Source: Candidatus Bathyarchaeia archaeon (GTDB lineage: Archaea; Thermoproteota; Bathyarchaeia; Bathyarchaeales; Bathyarchaeaceae). Taken from it: DNA of 64,000 nucleotides. This document shows, one piece after another, positions 8,321-16,911 of this stretch. Where the stretch lies: NCBI GenBank assembly GCA_035283685.1, contig DATETJ010000004.1, positions 124,001 to 188,000 on the forward strand. The letters are read 5' to 3'. Numbering within the stretch: the stretch's first letter is position 1; each line of letters begins with the position of its first letter. Below the pieces are notes generated by a model. That model had not been told where the DNA came from. It made no database searches and saw only the letters and a program-made list of their open reading frames with translations. A program made the translations under genes and the position numbers.

Positions 8321-9574
8321 ATGCCAAATGAAGCCCCTTCCAGAGCAGTTCAAACATTAGGCGTTGTGCAAGGCGACCTCACAACAGGAGACTCTGCAGT
8401 AATCAGAGGCGAAGGCACACCACCAAAAGTCACAGTTACAGGCGCAGTTCACTGCCGGGGCGACTGCACGTTTGAATGCAACCTTTCAGCCCAAAGCCTC
8501 GACGGCGAAGGCCACATCATAGTTAAAGGCGATTTAGAAGTCAAAGACCACGTGAAAATAAGCAACGGCTTCGGCTTCCACTGGGGTGACAACGCAAAGG
8601 CTCAGCTTGTAGTTGAAGGAAACATGCACGCTGGAACAGTGGATGTAGACAGCAAACTATCGGTGGGCAAAGATCTTGAAGCTGAAACCGTTGACATAGG
8701 CGGCAAGCTAGAGGTTAAAGGCAACACCAAAACCGAAAGCATTGACGTGGGCGGAAGTTTCTCAGCCACAGGAGAAGTCGAAGCACAAAGCATCGATGTT
8801 GGCGGCTCGGTGCACATTGAGTCAAAAGTCAAAATTGAAAAACTCGAAGTTGGCGGCAGCGCCAAAGTGGCAGGCGGAAGCATAAGCGATATAGATGTGG
8901 GCGGCTCGTTCGCATCCAGAGAATCACTTGAGTTCAAGTCAATAGACGTGGGCGGTGTAGTGAGACTAAATGGCAAGAATGTAGGTGGCGACATTGATGT
9001 CGGCGGAGTCTGCAAGGTCGAAGGCGACCTGCAGTTTGGCGAAATCGACGTTGGCGGAGTTGTAGAAATCTCAGGATCAGGCAAGGGCAAGAGCATCGAT
9101 GCAGGCGGCGTCGCAAAGGTTGGCGGCTCGCTTCAACTTGAGGGAAAAATCGATGTTGGAGGCAGGGTGGACGTTGGAGGCGACTTGACTGCTTACGACC
9201 TAGACGTTGGAGGCAGCGCCAGAGCCAAAAGCATAACCGCCACAACCGACGTTGACGTAGGCGGTTCAATAGCCACTGAATCAGGCGTATCAGCATCAAG
9301 AGTCAGAATCGGCAGACGCGGCGAAGTAACAGGTCCAATAAGAGCTGATGAAGTGCAGATAGAAGGCAGAGCAAGAGTCGAAGATGTTTACGCAAAAAGA
9401 ATACACATGGAAGAACACAGCCAAGCCCGCAGCCTCTACGGAGAAAACCTAGACATCGAATCTGACTGCCAAATCACCGGCGAAGTCCAATACACACAGG
9501 ATCTGCAAACTGAAAGAAACATATACTTCGCTAAGCAGCCACAAAAAGTTGACAAACTGCCACAGCGAAGCTAA
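8321..9574 (+). CDS. Bactofilin-like polymer-forming repeat protein
   Basis: A 417-residue acidic protein without a signal peptide or membrane helix. Residues about 120-325 are twelve short repeats of 16-20 residues built on (S/D)IDVGGS, for example SIDVGGSFSATG, KLEVGGSAKVAGG and DIDVGGVCKVEG. Regular Gly-Gly turns with alternating valines predict a right-handed beta-helix, as in bactofilins (DUF583), which self-assemble into cytoskeletal filaments in bacteria. The N-terminal 100 residues and C-terminal 90 residues are less regular but also strand-rich. A surface or cytoskeletal scaffold is plausible. Function is inferred only from repeat architecture. The DNA repeats are diverged, so the expansion is old. 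Confidence 0.75.
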   Translation: MPNEAPSRAVQTLGVVQGDLTTGDSAVIRGEGTPPKVTVTGAVHCRGDCTFECNLSAQSLDGEGHIIVKGDLEVKDHVKISNGFGFHWGDNAKAQLVVEGNMHAGTVDVDSKLSVGKDLEAETVDIGGKLEVKGNTKTESIDVGGSFSATGEVEAQSIDVGGSVHIESKVKIEKLEVGGSAKVAGGSISDIDVGGSFASRESLEFKSIDVGGVVRLNGKNVGGDIDVGGVCKVEGDLQFGEIDVGGVVEISGSGKGKSIDAGGVAKVGGSLQLEGKIDVGGRVDVGGDLTAYDLDVGGSARAKSITATTDVDVGGSIATESGVSASRVRIGRRGEVTGPIRADEVQIEGRARVEDVYAKRIHMEEHSQARSLYGENLDIESDCQITGEVQYTQDLQTERNIYFAKQPQKVDKLPQRS

Positions 9575-9708
9575 ACCTTTGCCCTCGTTCCATACCTGCC
9601 GAGTCGCGCATTAAACACTCCGGCAATTTCTTAAATATTCCCAGCTATTACATCCATCGGAAGCAATCTCCCCTTTTGACCGGGCGATGGCTCCAAGAGA
9701 AAAAGTGA

Positions 9709-10470
9709 ATGATTACATCTCCTCTCAAATCAAAGACCATACAACTGTCATTAGCAGCAGTTTTCACAGCTCTAGTATTTGTTGCCACAACCGTCTTTTC
9801 TGTCTACGTGCCCCAGACAAGAGGCTTCTTCAACATAGGCGAAATCATGGTCTTCGCCACCGCTCTGCTCTTAGGTCCAATTATTGGCGCTTTCGGCGGA
9901 GGCGTCGGCTCAATGCTCGCAGACCTTTTTCTAGGCTACTGGTACTACGCTCCAGCAACTTTAATCATAAAAGCCTGCGAAGGCGCAGTAGTCGGACTAC
10001 TGGCACGAAGAAAACTGATGAAACTGACAAAAACTCAATGGAGAGCATTCACATTCCTAATAGGCTTAGTGATAGGTGTTCTTCTAGCCAGCATTGGCTC
10101 CACCTACTACAGCGGGCAAGTTGAACTCTATCTAGGCTTTCCGCCAGCCTCAAACCCCAGCTTAACGCTCGACGTCCCAAAGGAAATCTGGTACGTTATA
10201 GGCGCCATCGTACTGCTACTTCTTGCCTTTTCTGGCTTCGTCTTCGAACCCGAGTTTGGTTGGCTCACGTTCACAGTTTTAACAGGCGGCTTAACGATGG
10301 TAACAGGCTACTTCTTATATCAACAGTTCTTCATCGGCCCGCTATTCGGCATTTCAGTTATAGCCGTGGCGGAGATTCCAATCAACATAGGACAAATGCT
10401 CGTAGGACTCGCCGTGTCCATTCCAATCGTCAGGACCATTTGGCGTTCTTTGCCGTCTCTTAAAGCTTGA
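9709..10470 (+). CDS. ECF transporter S component (substrate-binding membrane protein)
   Basis: A 253-residue membrane protein with about six to seven hydrophobic segments. The N-terminal half (LAAVFTALVFVATTVFSVYV, FFNIGEIMVFATALLLGP, GGGVGSMLADLFLGYWYYAP) matches the S component of energy-coupling factor transporters, which capture vitamins such as riboflavin, thiamine or biotin and use a shared ECF energising module. The middle insertion (about 125-160) looks extracytoplasmic. The substrate cannot be read from sequence. No ATPase or EcfT gene is nearby. An AIR-synthase-like gene follows 75 bp later on the same strand. Confidence 0.82.
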   Translation: MITSPLKSKTIQLSLAAVFTALVFVATTVFSVYVPQTRGFFNIGEIMVFATALLLGPIIGAFGGGVGSMLADLFLGYWYYAPATLIIKACEGAVVGLLARRKLMKLTKTQWRAFTFLIGLVIGVLLASIGSTYYSGQVELYLGFPPASNPSLTLDVPKEIWYVIGAIVLLLLAFSGFVFEPEFGWLTFTVLTGGLTMVTGYFLYQQFFIGPLFGISVIAVAEIPINIGQMLVGLAVSIPIVRTIWRSLPSLKA

Positions 10471-10545
10471 AGCAACACGTGGAAACTCAGTTAGCTTTTA
10501 AATAAACCAGTCAGAATTGTAACGTTGACCAAGGAGACCTAAACT

Positions 10546-11568
10546 ATGGCTTCAGACTCGTTGGAGACAGGTAAGCTTGAACCAAACCTGCTCAAGCAAA
10601 TCGTGCTAGGCCACCTTGGAACAAAGGATGCACGCGTCCTTCTAGGACCGAACATAGGCGAAGATGCCTCGGTCATAGACTTTGGACAAAAAGCCCTGGT
10701 GGTTCACTCTGATCCGATTACGGGCGCTGTTGAGAACCTAGGCTGGCTAGCCGTCAACGTGTGCGCCAACGACATCGCAACTCGAGGCGTACGACCACTA
10801 TGGCTGCTGATAGTCATCTTGCTGCCCCAAAACACAACACGTAAGCAACTGAAGACCTTGACAAGTCAAATCGACGGAGCAGCCAAAAAACTGGGAGTTG
10901 CTGTCGTCGGCGGGCACAGCGAAATCACGCCAAGCGTAAACCAACCTATAGTTATCACGACAGCCATAGGGGAGACTTCTAAAGGCAAATTCGTGAGAAC
11001 GGGCGGAGCCAAGCCAGGCGACCTCATAATCGTGACAAAGGGCGCCGCAATAGAAGGCACAGCCATCCTCGCATCAGAACTAGCCAAACAGCTACAAAGC
11101 AAAATCGGCATGAAAACGCTTGAAAACGCCAAGCGGTTCATAAAGATGACAAGCGTAGTTGAAGACGCTCTAACCGCAATTGAAGCAGGCGAAGTTCACG
11201 CCATGCACGACGCCACCGAAGGCGGCATTGCAAGTGGCTTGCAAGAAATTGCATGGGCATCTAAAACTGGACTAATCGCCCACGAAGAAAAAATCCCGAT
11301 CAGCAAAGAAACCACTGCCATCTGCAAGGCGTTGAACATTAATCCGCTCAAAACCATAAGCTCAGGAGCACTCATAATCTGTGCTGACCCCGAAAACGCC
11401 GACAAAATAATGACAGCCCTGGAAAAAAAGGGCATCAAAGCATCAATTGTAGGAAAGATCATTGACGACGAAGACAAGGTTTACCTCGTCAGAAAGAATG
11501 GAACCAAACTTGACTTGACAAAACCTGTTAAAGAAGACTTGTGGAAAGCGCTGAAACGACCCGTATGA
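10546..11568 (+). CDS. AIR synthase-related (PurM-like) protein, HypE-type
   Basis: The 340-residue protein has the two-domain PurM/HypE/ThiL fold: GPNIGEDASVIDFG (nucleotide/metal Asp), VHSDPITGAVENLG, AVNVCANDIATRGVRPLW, GGHSEITPSV, then C-terminal MHDATEGGIASGLQEIAWAS and a GIKASIVGKI strand. These enzymes bind ATP and activate a carbonyl-type group. The C-terminus is KRPV rather than the Pro-Arg-x-Cys tail that HypE uses to carry thiocyanate, so hydrogenase maturation is unlikely. No hydrogenase genes are in the window. SD GGAG precedes the ATG. Confidence 0.8.
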   Translation: MASDSLETGKLEPNLLKQIVLGHLGTKDARVLLGPNIGEDASVIDFGQKALVVHSDPITGAVENLGWLAVNVCANDIATRGVRPLWLLIVILLPQNTTRKQLKTLTSQIDGAAKKLGVAVVGGHSEITPSVNQPIVITTAIGETSKGKFVRTGGAKPGDLIIVTKGAAIEGTAILASELAKQLQSKIGMKTLENAKRFIKMTSVVEDALTAIEAGEVHAMHDATEGGIASGLQEIAWASKTGLIAHEEKIPISKETTAICKALNINPLKTISSGALIICADPENADKIMTALEKKGIKASIVGKIIDDEDKVYLVRKNGTKLDLTKPVKEDLWKALKRPV

Positions 11569-11594
11569 AATCAAGGTAATGGAAGAATATAGAG

Positions 11595-12302
11595 TTGCCC
11601 GACAAAGAGCCCCAAGTGTCCATTATCATTCCTACTCTTCAGGAACAAGACTACATAGCAGCCACTCTCTCACAACTGAGGCATTTGAAACCTCCAGTCG
11701 AAGTCATAGTCGTAGACGCAGGCAGCAGAGACAAAACAGTTGAAGTTGCAAACGGCCTCGCCACCCACGTCTACAGAATAGACAAAAGAGGAATAGCGGC
11801 GGGAAGAAACTACGGCGCAAGAAAAGCCAAAGGCGACATACTCATATTCCTAGACACAGACGTTAGCATTCCAGCGAGTTTCATGGAAAAAGTGTTCCAA
11901 ACCTTTAGGGATTCAACTGTGGCAGGCGCCACATGCAACATCATGCCGTTTCGCAACCAAATCGTGACAGCAGTATTCTTCAGACTCTACAACCTAGTGA
12001 TCCGAGCCACGTGCAAGTTCAAACCTCACTCAAGAGGCGAATTCTTCGCGGTGAGAAAGACTGCCTTCCAAAAAGCTAAAGGCTTCAACGAAACCATGCC
12101 GTGCTTAGAGGACCACGACCTAGCCAACCGCTTATCGAAGCAGGGGAAATTCGTCTTTATCACAGACTTGACAGTGTACGAGTCGTTGAGAAGATTCAGG
12201 AAACTTGGCTTTCGAAGAGTAGTGGGCACATGGATAGTTGACTACATTTTCTTCATCCTTCGTGGAAAACCGCTTTCACCAGAATGGAAGCCAGTGCGGT
12301 AG
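11595..12302 (+). CDS. Family 2 glycosyltransferase
   Basis: A 235-residue GT-A fold enzyme. It has VSIIIPTLQEQDYI (nucleotide-sugar binding strand), VIVVDAGSRDKT, GIAAGRNYGARKAKGDILIFLDTDV (Asp-x-Asp metal site), RGEFFAVRKTAF and CLEDHDLANRL (acceptor-side catalytic region). Two further GT2 genes are at 14329 and 23649. They suggest surface glycan or glycolipid synthesis. The start is TTG at 11595. There is one hydrophobic segment near the C-terminus (WIVDYIFFIL), perhaps membrane association. Confidence 0.88.
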   Translation: MPDKEPQVSIIIPTLQEQDYIAATLSQLRHLKPPVEVIVVDAGSRDKTVEVANGLATHVYRIDKRGIAAGRNYGARKAKGDILIFLDTDVSIPASFMEKVFQTFRDSTVAGATCNIMPFRNQIVTAVFFRLYNLVIRATCKFKPHSRGEFFAVRKTAFQKAKGFNETMPCLEDHDLANRLSKQGKFVFITDLTVYESLRRFRKLGFRRVVGTWIVDYIFFILRGKPLSPEWKPVR

Positions 12303-12418
12303 AAGTGCAACATCGCTTCATGTGGGCTGAAAACACACAAAGTTTAAACTGACGACTGCCGAGTAAACGTTTGTCGTAAGGGATGAAAATACCCATTCAT
12401 TAGTCGGAGCCGCAGCCA

Positions 12419-13471
12419 TTGACGTTCTCTTCTCAGAAGGTCTTGGGCATTCTGAAGCGTTCTCTCACGCCCAACCGCCCATATCATGCACAGTGGCTCC
12501 TGACCAGCAGATGCAATTATCGCTGTCGAGGATGCAATGTGTGGCGAGAGAAAAGATGCCCTCAAGAAGCCACAACAGACGACGTTAAGAAAGGACTAGG
12601 CGTCCTTCGAGACTTGGGCGTGGTTGAAATTGTTTTATCTGGCGGCAACCCTCTCCTGCGAGACGACATCGACGAAATCATAGATTACTCTTCACGCTAT
12701 TTCGTAACAACGATATACGACAACGGAAGCATAGCCCCAAGGAAAATCGATGCCCTGCGTAAGGCGGATTTCGTCTCAATATCACTTGACACCTTAGACG
12801 AAAAAAAGTTCGACCACATACGCGGCGTGAAAGGCGCTTGGAAAAACGCGATGAACGCCATTGAAACACTTAACGCAGAAGACATACGAGTCGGAGTCTC
12901 ACCCACCATCTCCCAACTAAACCTATACGAGATACTGGACTTCACACGCTACTTCACTGACAAAGGTGTTCCAGTGTGGTATTGCCTCTACGCCTATGAC
13001 TATCCATCCGAGAATCCAATGTTCGGCATCGGGAAGAAGACCGACGAGTTCGAAATCACTGATAGAGAAGCCGCAGTCAAGGCTTTCGACGGCTTAATGC
13101 AAATGAAGAAAGAGCGGTCGGGTGTGTTCATAACAACACAGACGCTAGAAGCGTTAAAGCAGTTCTTCCTCACGGGACAGAGAACATGGAATTGCAAAGC
13201 GCTCAAAAGCTTCTTGATAGTTGATGCGTTGGGCAGAGTGGCTGGATGCCATCGCCAAGAGCCAGCTGCCTCGATTCTTGAGCTAAGAGACGTGTGGAGC
13301 AGCCCGCGTTTAGACAACTTGAGGAACCAGTACAGTCAGTGTGCTCAATGCACGTACCTTTGCTACATATTCTACTCCATTCATGGAAGCGTGCTAAGCA
13401 ACCTGAATCTTGCGCGAGACCAATGGAAAAACGTTGCATTACTTCGAGCTCAAGCCCAAAAATCGCACTGA
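12419..13471 (+). CDS. Radical SAM protein with SPASM-like C-terminus
   Basis: A 350-residue protein. The 4Fe-4S radical SAM motif is SRCNYRCRGCNVW (Cys-x3-Cys-x2-Cys) near residue 33-40, followed by LSGGNPLLRDDI (GGE-like motif) and SISLDTLDEKKFDHIRG. A C-terminal Cys cluster (CKALKSF, GCHRQE, CAQCTYLCYIFYS) probably ligates an extra cluster. The organisation is like PqqE/MoaA-type enzymes, but the substrate is not evident. The start is TTG. It lies between two genes of glycan and unknown function on the same strand, with 116 and 152 bp gaps, so no clear operon. Confidence 0.85.
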   Translation: MTFSSQKVLGILKRSLTPNRPYHAQWLLTSRCNYRCRGCNVWREKRCPQEATTDDVKKGLGVLRDLGVVEIVLSGGNPLLRDDIDEIIDYSSRYFVTTIYDNGSIAPRKIDALRKADFVSISLDTLDEKKFDHIRGVKGAWKNAMNAIETLNAEDIRVGVSPTISQLNLYEILDFTRYFTDKGVPVWYCLYAYDYPSENPMFGIGKKTDEFEITDREAAVKAFDGLMQMKKERSGVFITTQTLEALKQFFLTGQRTWNCKALKSFLIVDALGRVAGCHRQEPAASILELRDVWSSPRLDNLRNQYSQCAQCTYLCYIFYSIHGSVLSNLNLARDQWKNVALLRAQAQKSH

Positions 13472-13623
13472 TCGTGGAAGGCCGTCAGCGTAACTCTGAT
13501 GCAATCATCCATTCATACGAATGTAGTCGTCATTCGGCCAAATTAGTACTCAGCCAAGCGCAGAAGATAAATGTTTTCAGATAGTTCATAACAAAAGGAC
13601 ATAGAGCCTTCGGAGTTGGTTTA

Positions 13624-14316
13624 TTGAAAGTAGTCGCCGCGGATTCAGCCGCTGCTATACTGAACGACGTTTATCAACCACTGCAAGTTGTCGCCGCTTG
13701 CGCCGCCTTGGTTGAACCTCCCTTCACCAAAGCGACAACATGCATTGCAGAACCCATTTTCGTGCAAGTTGAAGATGGATATCAACTGGTTGTGCATGAG
13801 CTTGAACTATGTGCGAACCTTTTGAAGACAAACAAAGCTGATGTGGTGCACTTGGATGTGTCACTTGGAGGCTTGAACCTTGAAGAACTGTCAGCAGTCA
13901 GTCTATCGCAGCTTTCTCTGTCAAGCAGGGCGAGGGCGCACTTGCTCAAAGTCATGCCTAGACTTAGAAAACTTGCCCTTGACATAAGACAAGCATATAA
14001 CATTGAGGTTTCCGCCATAGGCAAGGAGAGCATACCAGTGAGAATCGCCGAATTAACTTCAGGCGCATACGCTGTCCTGTATTCAGCAGAGAAAGCGGTG
14101 AAAGAAACGAAAACTATCAAACTTGGACTTCCAGCCCGATGCACAGTCAAGACAAACACGGACGCAATAATGTTGGAATCATTGCTGCCAGCCGAAGAGG
14201 ACTTGGTAGGCCATGCCAGCGACGATAGCAAAATGCTTGAAAAGGTTGAACTGGCAGAAATGCCTAATCCTTGTGCAAGAGGCTTTAGGCTGTTAGAGAT
14301 AACTCCCAAAACATAG
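13624..14316 (+). CDS. DUF4152 family protein
   Basis: A 230-residue protein with the whole pattern of this archaeal family: MKVVAADSAAAILND at the N-terminus, VVHELELCANLL, DVVHLDVSLGGLNLEEL, VSAIGKESIPVRIAEL, LPARCTVKT and the ending PNPCARGFRLLEI. The family is restricted to archaea and has no experimentally assigned function that I know. The HLDVSLGG strand suggests a nuclease/RNase-H-like or phosphate-binding fold, but that is speculation. TTG start at 13624. It ends 12 bp before the convergent glycosyltransferase. Confidence 0.8.
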   Translation: MKVVAADSAAAILNDVYQPLQVVAACAALVEPPFTKATTCIAEPIFVQVEDGYQLVVHELELCANLLKTNKADVVHLDVSLGGLNLEELSAVSLSQLSLSSRARAHLLKVMPRLRKLALDIRQAYNIEVSAIGKESIPVRIAELTSGAYAVLYSAEKAVKETKTIKLGLPARCTVKTNTDAIMLESLLPAEEDLVGHASDDSKMLEKVELAEMPNPCARGFRLLEITPKT

Positions 14317-14328
14317 TTTCTAACTGAG

Positions 14329-15288
14329 CTAATTCTTTCTTTTTTTGTTCCTCAGTCCCAAGTAGAGACCATAGAACATGGCGAAACTTGCCAAAGACCA
14401 GAACGTAAAGAAAACTGCATAATAAACCACGCAGGAGTCACGATAACGCCAGTACAACTTCGCCGACTTGTAAACGAATTCCGCCAGCAGGATGGAAAAC
14501 AGAATCGCCGGAACGTGCCATGGAAGCAGAAAAAGAGAAAACAAAGCTGCAATCAGCAAAAAGCCTCGCACGGGCAAGTTAAACCGCACAAAAGCCGATT
14601 TCAACCCGTGTTTGGCAAAGAGTTGACCAACTCCGATAAAGTGGCGAATGCATTTGCGCGAGGCAAAGCGAAGGTTAGGTGAGCCTTTGAACCACACCAC
14701 AACGTTTGGATCATACACGATTCTGTGGCTCCGACTGATCTTATAAGTTAGGTCAGTGTCTTCACATCGGATCAGATCGTCGTCAAATGCGCCTACTTCA
14801 TCTATCACTTCACGTTTCAAAGCAAGATTCATTGTCGGCGCGATTTTCACTATTTTCTCCTCGGCAGGCATGTTAATTCTGCCGCCCACATGAGCCAGAA
14901 AACGCGCAACGCCACTCTCAGTGTTCCACAAGCGAGTTTGACCTGTGACGCCCACTATCTCCGGGTTGGAATGAAAATGAGGCAAAGCCTTCTCTATCCA
15001 GTCTGGCTCAGCATAGCAATCAGAGTCGATGAAGAACACGATATCGCCTGACGCGTTCTTTACCCCGAGATTACGCGCGTATCCGAAACCCAAGCCTGGC
15101 TCAGACACTAGTTTCACGGGATAATTTTTCACGATCTCAAGTGTTCCATCAGACGAACTCCCATCAACTACGACAACCTCGTCAGGTTTGCGCGTCTGCT
15201 CAAATACGGATTCAATGCTTTTCTGAATTGTCAAGGCTGAGTTCTTGGTTAAAAGAACAACTGAGACTTGATGGTTGTCCGCCTGCAA
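14329..15288 (-). CDS. Family 2 glycosyltransferase with C-terminal membrane segments
   Basis: A 319-residue GT2 enzyme. The N-terminal domain shows VSVVLLTKNSALTI, VVVVDGSSSDGTLEI, GFGYARNLGVKNASGDIVFF followed by IDSDCYAEP (metal Asp-x-Asp), then CEDTDLTYKISR. Residues about 240-312 form three hydrophobic segments, so it is membrane-anchored. This architecture is typical of enzymes that add sugars to polyprenol- or lipid-linked acceptors at the cytoplasmic face. It is 20 bp downstream of nadC on the same strand; I see no functional link. Confidence 0.88.
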   Translation of the reverse strand: MQADNHQVSVVLLTKNSALTIQKSIESVFEQTRKPDEVVVVDGSSSDGTLEIVKNYPVKLVSEPGLGFGYARNLGVKNASGDIVFFIDSDCYAEPDWIEKALPHFHSNPEIVGVTGQTRLWNTESGVARFLAHVGGRINMPAEEKIVKIAPTMNLALKREVIDEVGAFDDDLIRCEDTDLTYKISRSHRIVYDPNVVVWFKGSPNLRFASRKCIRHFIGVGQLFAKHGLKSAFVRFNLPVRGFLLIAALFSLFLLPWHVPAILFSILLAEFVYKSAKLYWRYRDSCVVYYAVFFTFWSLASFAMFYGLYLGLRNKKRKN

Positions 15289-15308
15289 CTAATTCTAGTC
15301 CTTCCGCT

Positions 15309-16181
15309 TTAGGCACGTGGCTTCTTGACATCGGTGATTTCGAGACTTAGGTCAAGCGGCTTGGCGTTCTGAGTGATCTCACTTAGGCTTATGATGTCAA
15401 CGCCTATCGCTGCATATTTGAGTATGTTTTGCTCGTTTATTCCGCCGCTTACTTCAACCAGAACATCAGTTCGCAGCTTGTTTTTCTTCAGCAGTTCAAT
15501 GGTTTTCTGGATCTGCTTGGGCGTGAAGTTGTCCAACATTATGATATCTACTTGAGCTTTAGCTGCCTCCAAGACGTTGTCTACGCGAGATACTTCAACC
15601 TCGATTTTCTTTGAGAATGAGGCTTTTTTCCGAGCCTGTTTGATTGCGTCTCTTATGTTGCCAACGATGGTTATGTGGTTATCTTTGATGAGAATCATGT
15701 CGTCCATGCCCCATCGATGAGAGTCTGCGCCACCAACCATCACAGCTTTCTTCTCAAAATAAGCCATGCCCGGCGTTGTTTTCCGCGTAGCAGCAACTCT
15801 TGCTTTGTACCCAGCCTTACGGATCTTCTCAACTAGTCGATTCGTGTGCGTGGCTATTCCGCTCATCATCGACAGCAGGTTCAGCAGTGTACGCTCAATC
15901 GTAAGCATTGTGGCTGCGTCGCCTTTGATATGCAGTAGTCTTGTCTTGGGGCGGGCACTCGAACCGTCTTTGACCAAAGCCTCTGCTTGAAGCCCAAAAG
16001 TCTCTGCAAATATCAAGGCTTCTTCCAAGCCTGCGATGACGCCCTCCTCTTTCGCTATGACCTCAGCCTCCGCAACTGTTCCGAAAGGCACAGTGCAGAA
16101 TGTGGTTACGTCGCCGTGTCCAACGTCTTCTTCAACAAATCTACGTAACTTTGTTTCCATGATTTTCCTTGGCAGCGACAT
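15309..16181 (-). CDS. nadC: Quinolinate phosphoribosyltransferase (nicotinate-nucleotide pyrophosphorylase)
   Basis: A 290-residue enzyme catalysing quinolinate + PRPP to NaMN, CO2 and PPi in de novo NAD synthesis. Signatures: DVGHGDVTTF at the N-terminus, ATRKTTPGMAYFEKKAVMVGGADSHRWG (quinolinate-binding Arg, Lys and His residues), ILIKDNH and the C-terminal VEVSGGINEQNI phosphate-binding loop. Length is as expected. Two Mets (16181 and 16160) are possible; I keep the first. nadA and nadB are not in the window. Confidence 0.93.
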   Translation of the reverse strand: MSLPRKIMETKLRRFVEEDVGHGDVTTFCTVPFGTVAEAEVIAKEEGVIAGLEEALIFAETFGLQAEALVKDGSSARPKTRLLHIKGDAATMLTIERTLLNLLSMMSGIATHTNRLVEKIRKAGYKARVAATRKTTPGMAYFEKKAVMVGGADSHRWGMDDMILIKDNHITIVGNIRDAIKQARKKASFSKKIEVEVSRVDNVLEAAKAQVDIIMLDNFTPKQIQKTIELLKKNKLRTDVLVEVSGGINEQNILKYAAIGVDIISLSEITQNAKPLDLSLEITDVKKPRA

Positions 16182-16194
16182 CGTAGATCAACGC

Positions 16195-16821
16195 CTATTT
16201 AGAACTCATTTCCCTGCGCAAGATACTGCCTTTTGGCGCGGTTTCCTCGAAGACTATGGCTTGGAACTTATAGATTTTCGTGCCGTTTAGCAGCCATGAA
16301 TCTGGAGGTAGCCCCGCCTTCACGCAACACTCGCAGAGAAAAGTCTCCTCATCCCAGCCCAGTTCAACGGGCACTTGCGGTAGTAACAATCCTTTGCAGT
16401 AGGTGCGCTCCACGATCAAGCCGTCGCGTCCCACCTTGATTTCGCTGCAGTAGTCTCGCGGCTTTTCAACTTTCACAGGTTCTGGCGGCGTGAGCACGCT
16501 GACTTCAAAGACGACATGATCGAGTTCATCTGGGCTCATCGACGAAAAGCGCGGGTCTTGCGACGCCGAGCTTATGGCAGACTCAATCACTGCCTTGCCC
16601 AGCGGCGCGGTAGGATACGGAGTCCCTATGCATCCTCGCAATTGATGGCGCTTACCTTGAACAGTGTTTATGGTGACGAAGACACCGCATTGCTTCTTAA
16701 GTTTTGGCGGCGCATCAACAGGCACTTGAATAATTTGCCTTTTCGTCAGATAGGTTTTGGCGGCTCTTCGCGCCAGCGTTACTAGGTATTCGCCCTCTTT
16801 TTGCGTCAGTTCAAACGACAT
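16195..16821 (-). CDS. AMMECR1 domain protein
   Basis: A 208-residue protein of the AMMECR1 family. It has the invariant LRGCIGTPYP motif, IESAISSASQDPRFSSMSPDEL, FEVSVLTPPEPV, GRDGLIVERTYCKGLLLPQVPVELGW and the Cys-rich FLCECCVKAGLPPDSW. The family is found in archaea, bacteria and eukaryotes, and its catalytic role is not established; it often lies beside genes for radical SAM proteins and MEMO-like enzymes. Here it precedes nadC by 13 bp on the same strand. Confidence 0.92.
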   Translation of the reverse strand: MSFELTQKEGEYLVTLARRAAKTYLTKRQIIQVPVDAPPKLKKQCGVFVTINTVQGKRHQLRGCIGTPYPTAPLGKAVIESAISSASQDPRFSSMSPDELDHVVFEVSVLTPPEPVKVEKPRDYCSEIKVGRDGLIVERTYCKGLLLPQVPVELGWDEETFLCECCVKAGLPPDSWLLNGTKIYKFQAIVFEETAPKGSILRREMSSK

Positions 16822-16911
16822 AATAATCTAAGCTCTTACTGCAGAATAACCTGAACCGAACGCTTATTATCCTTACGTTAGGGAAGAGGCGGATGACAAA
16901 AAGGGTCGCGT

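Noticed and set aside
8602-9299. Long reverse-strand frames opposite the bactofilin-like gene
   Set aside because: They mirror the forward-strand repeats (Pro/Thr/Ser- or Leu/Arg-rich), have no start context and no recognisable domain.
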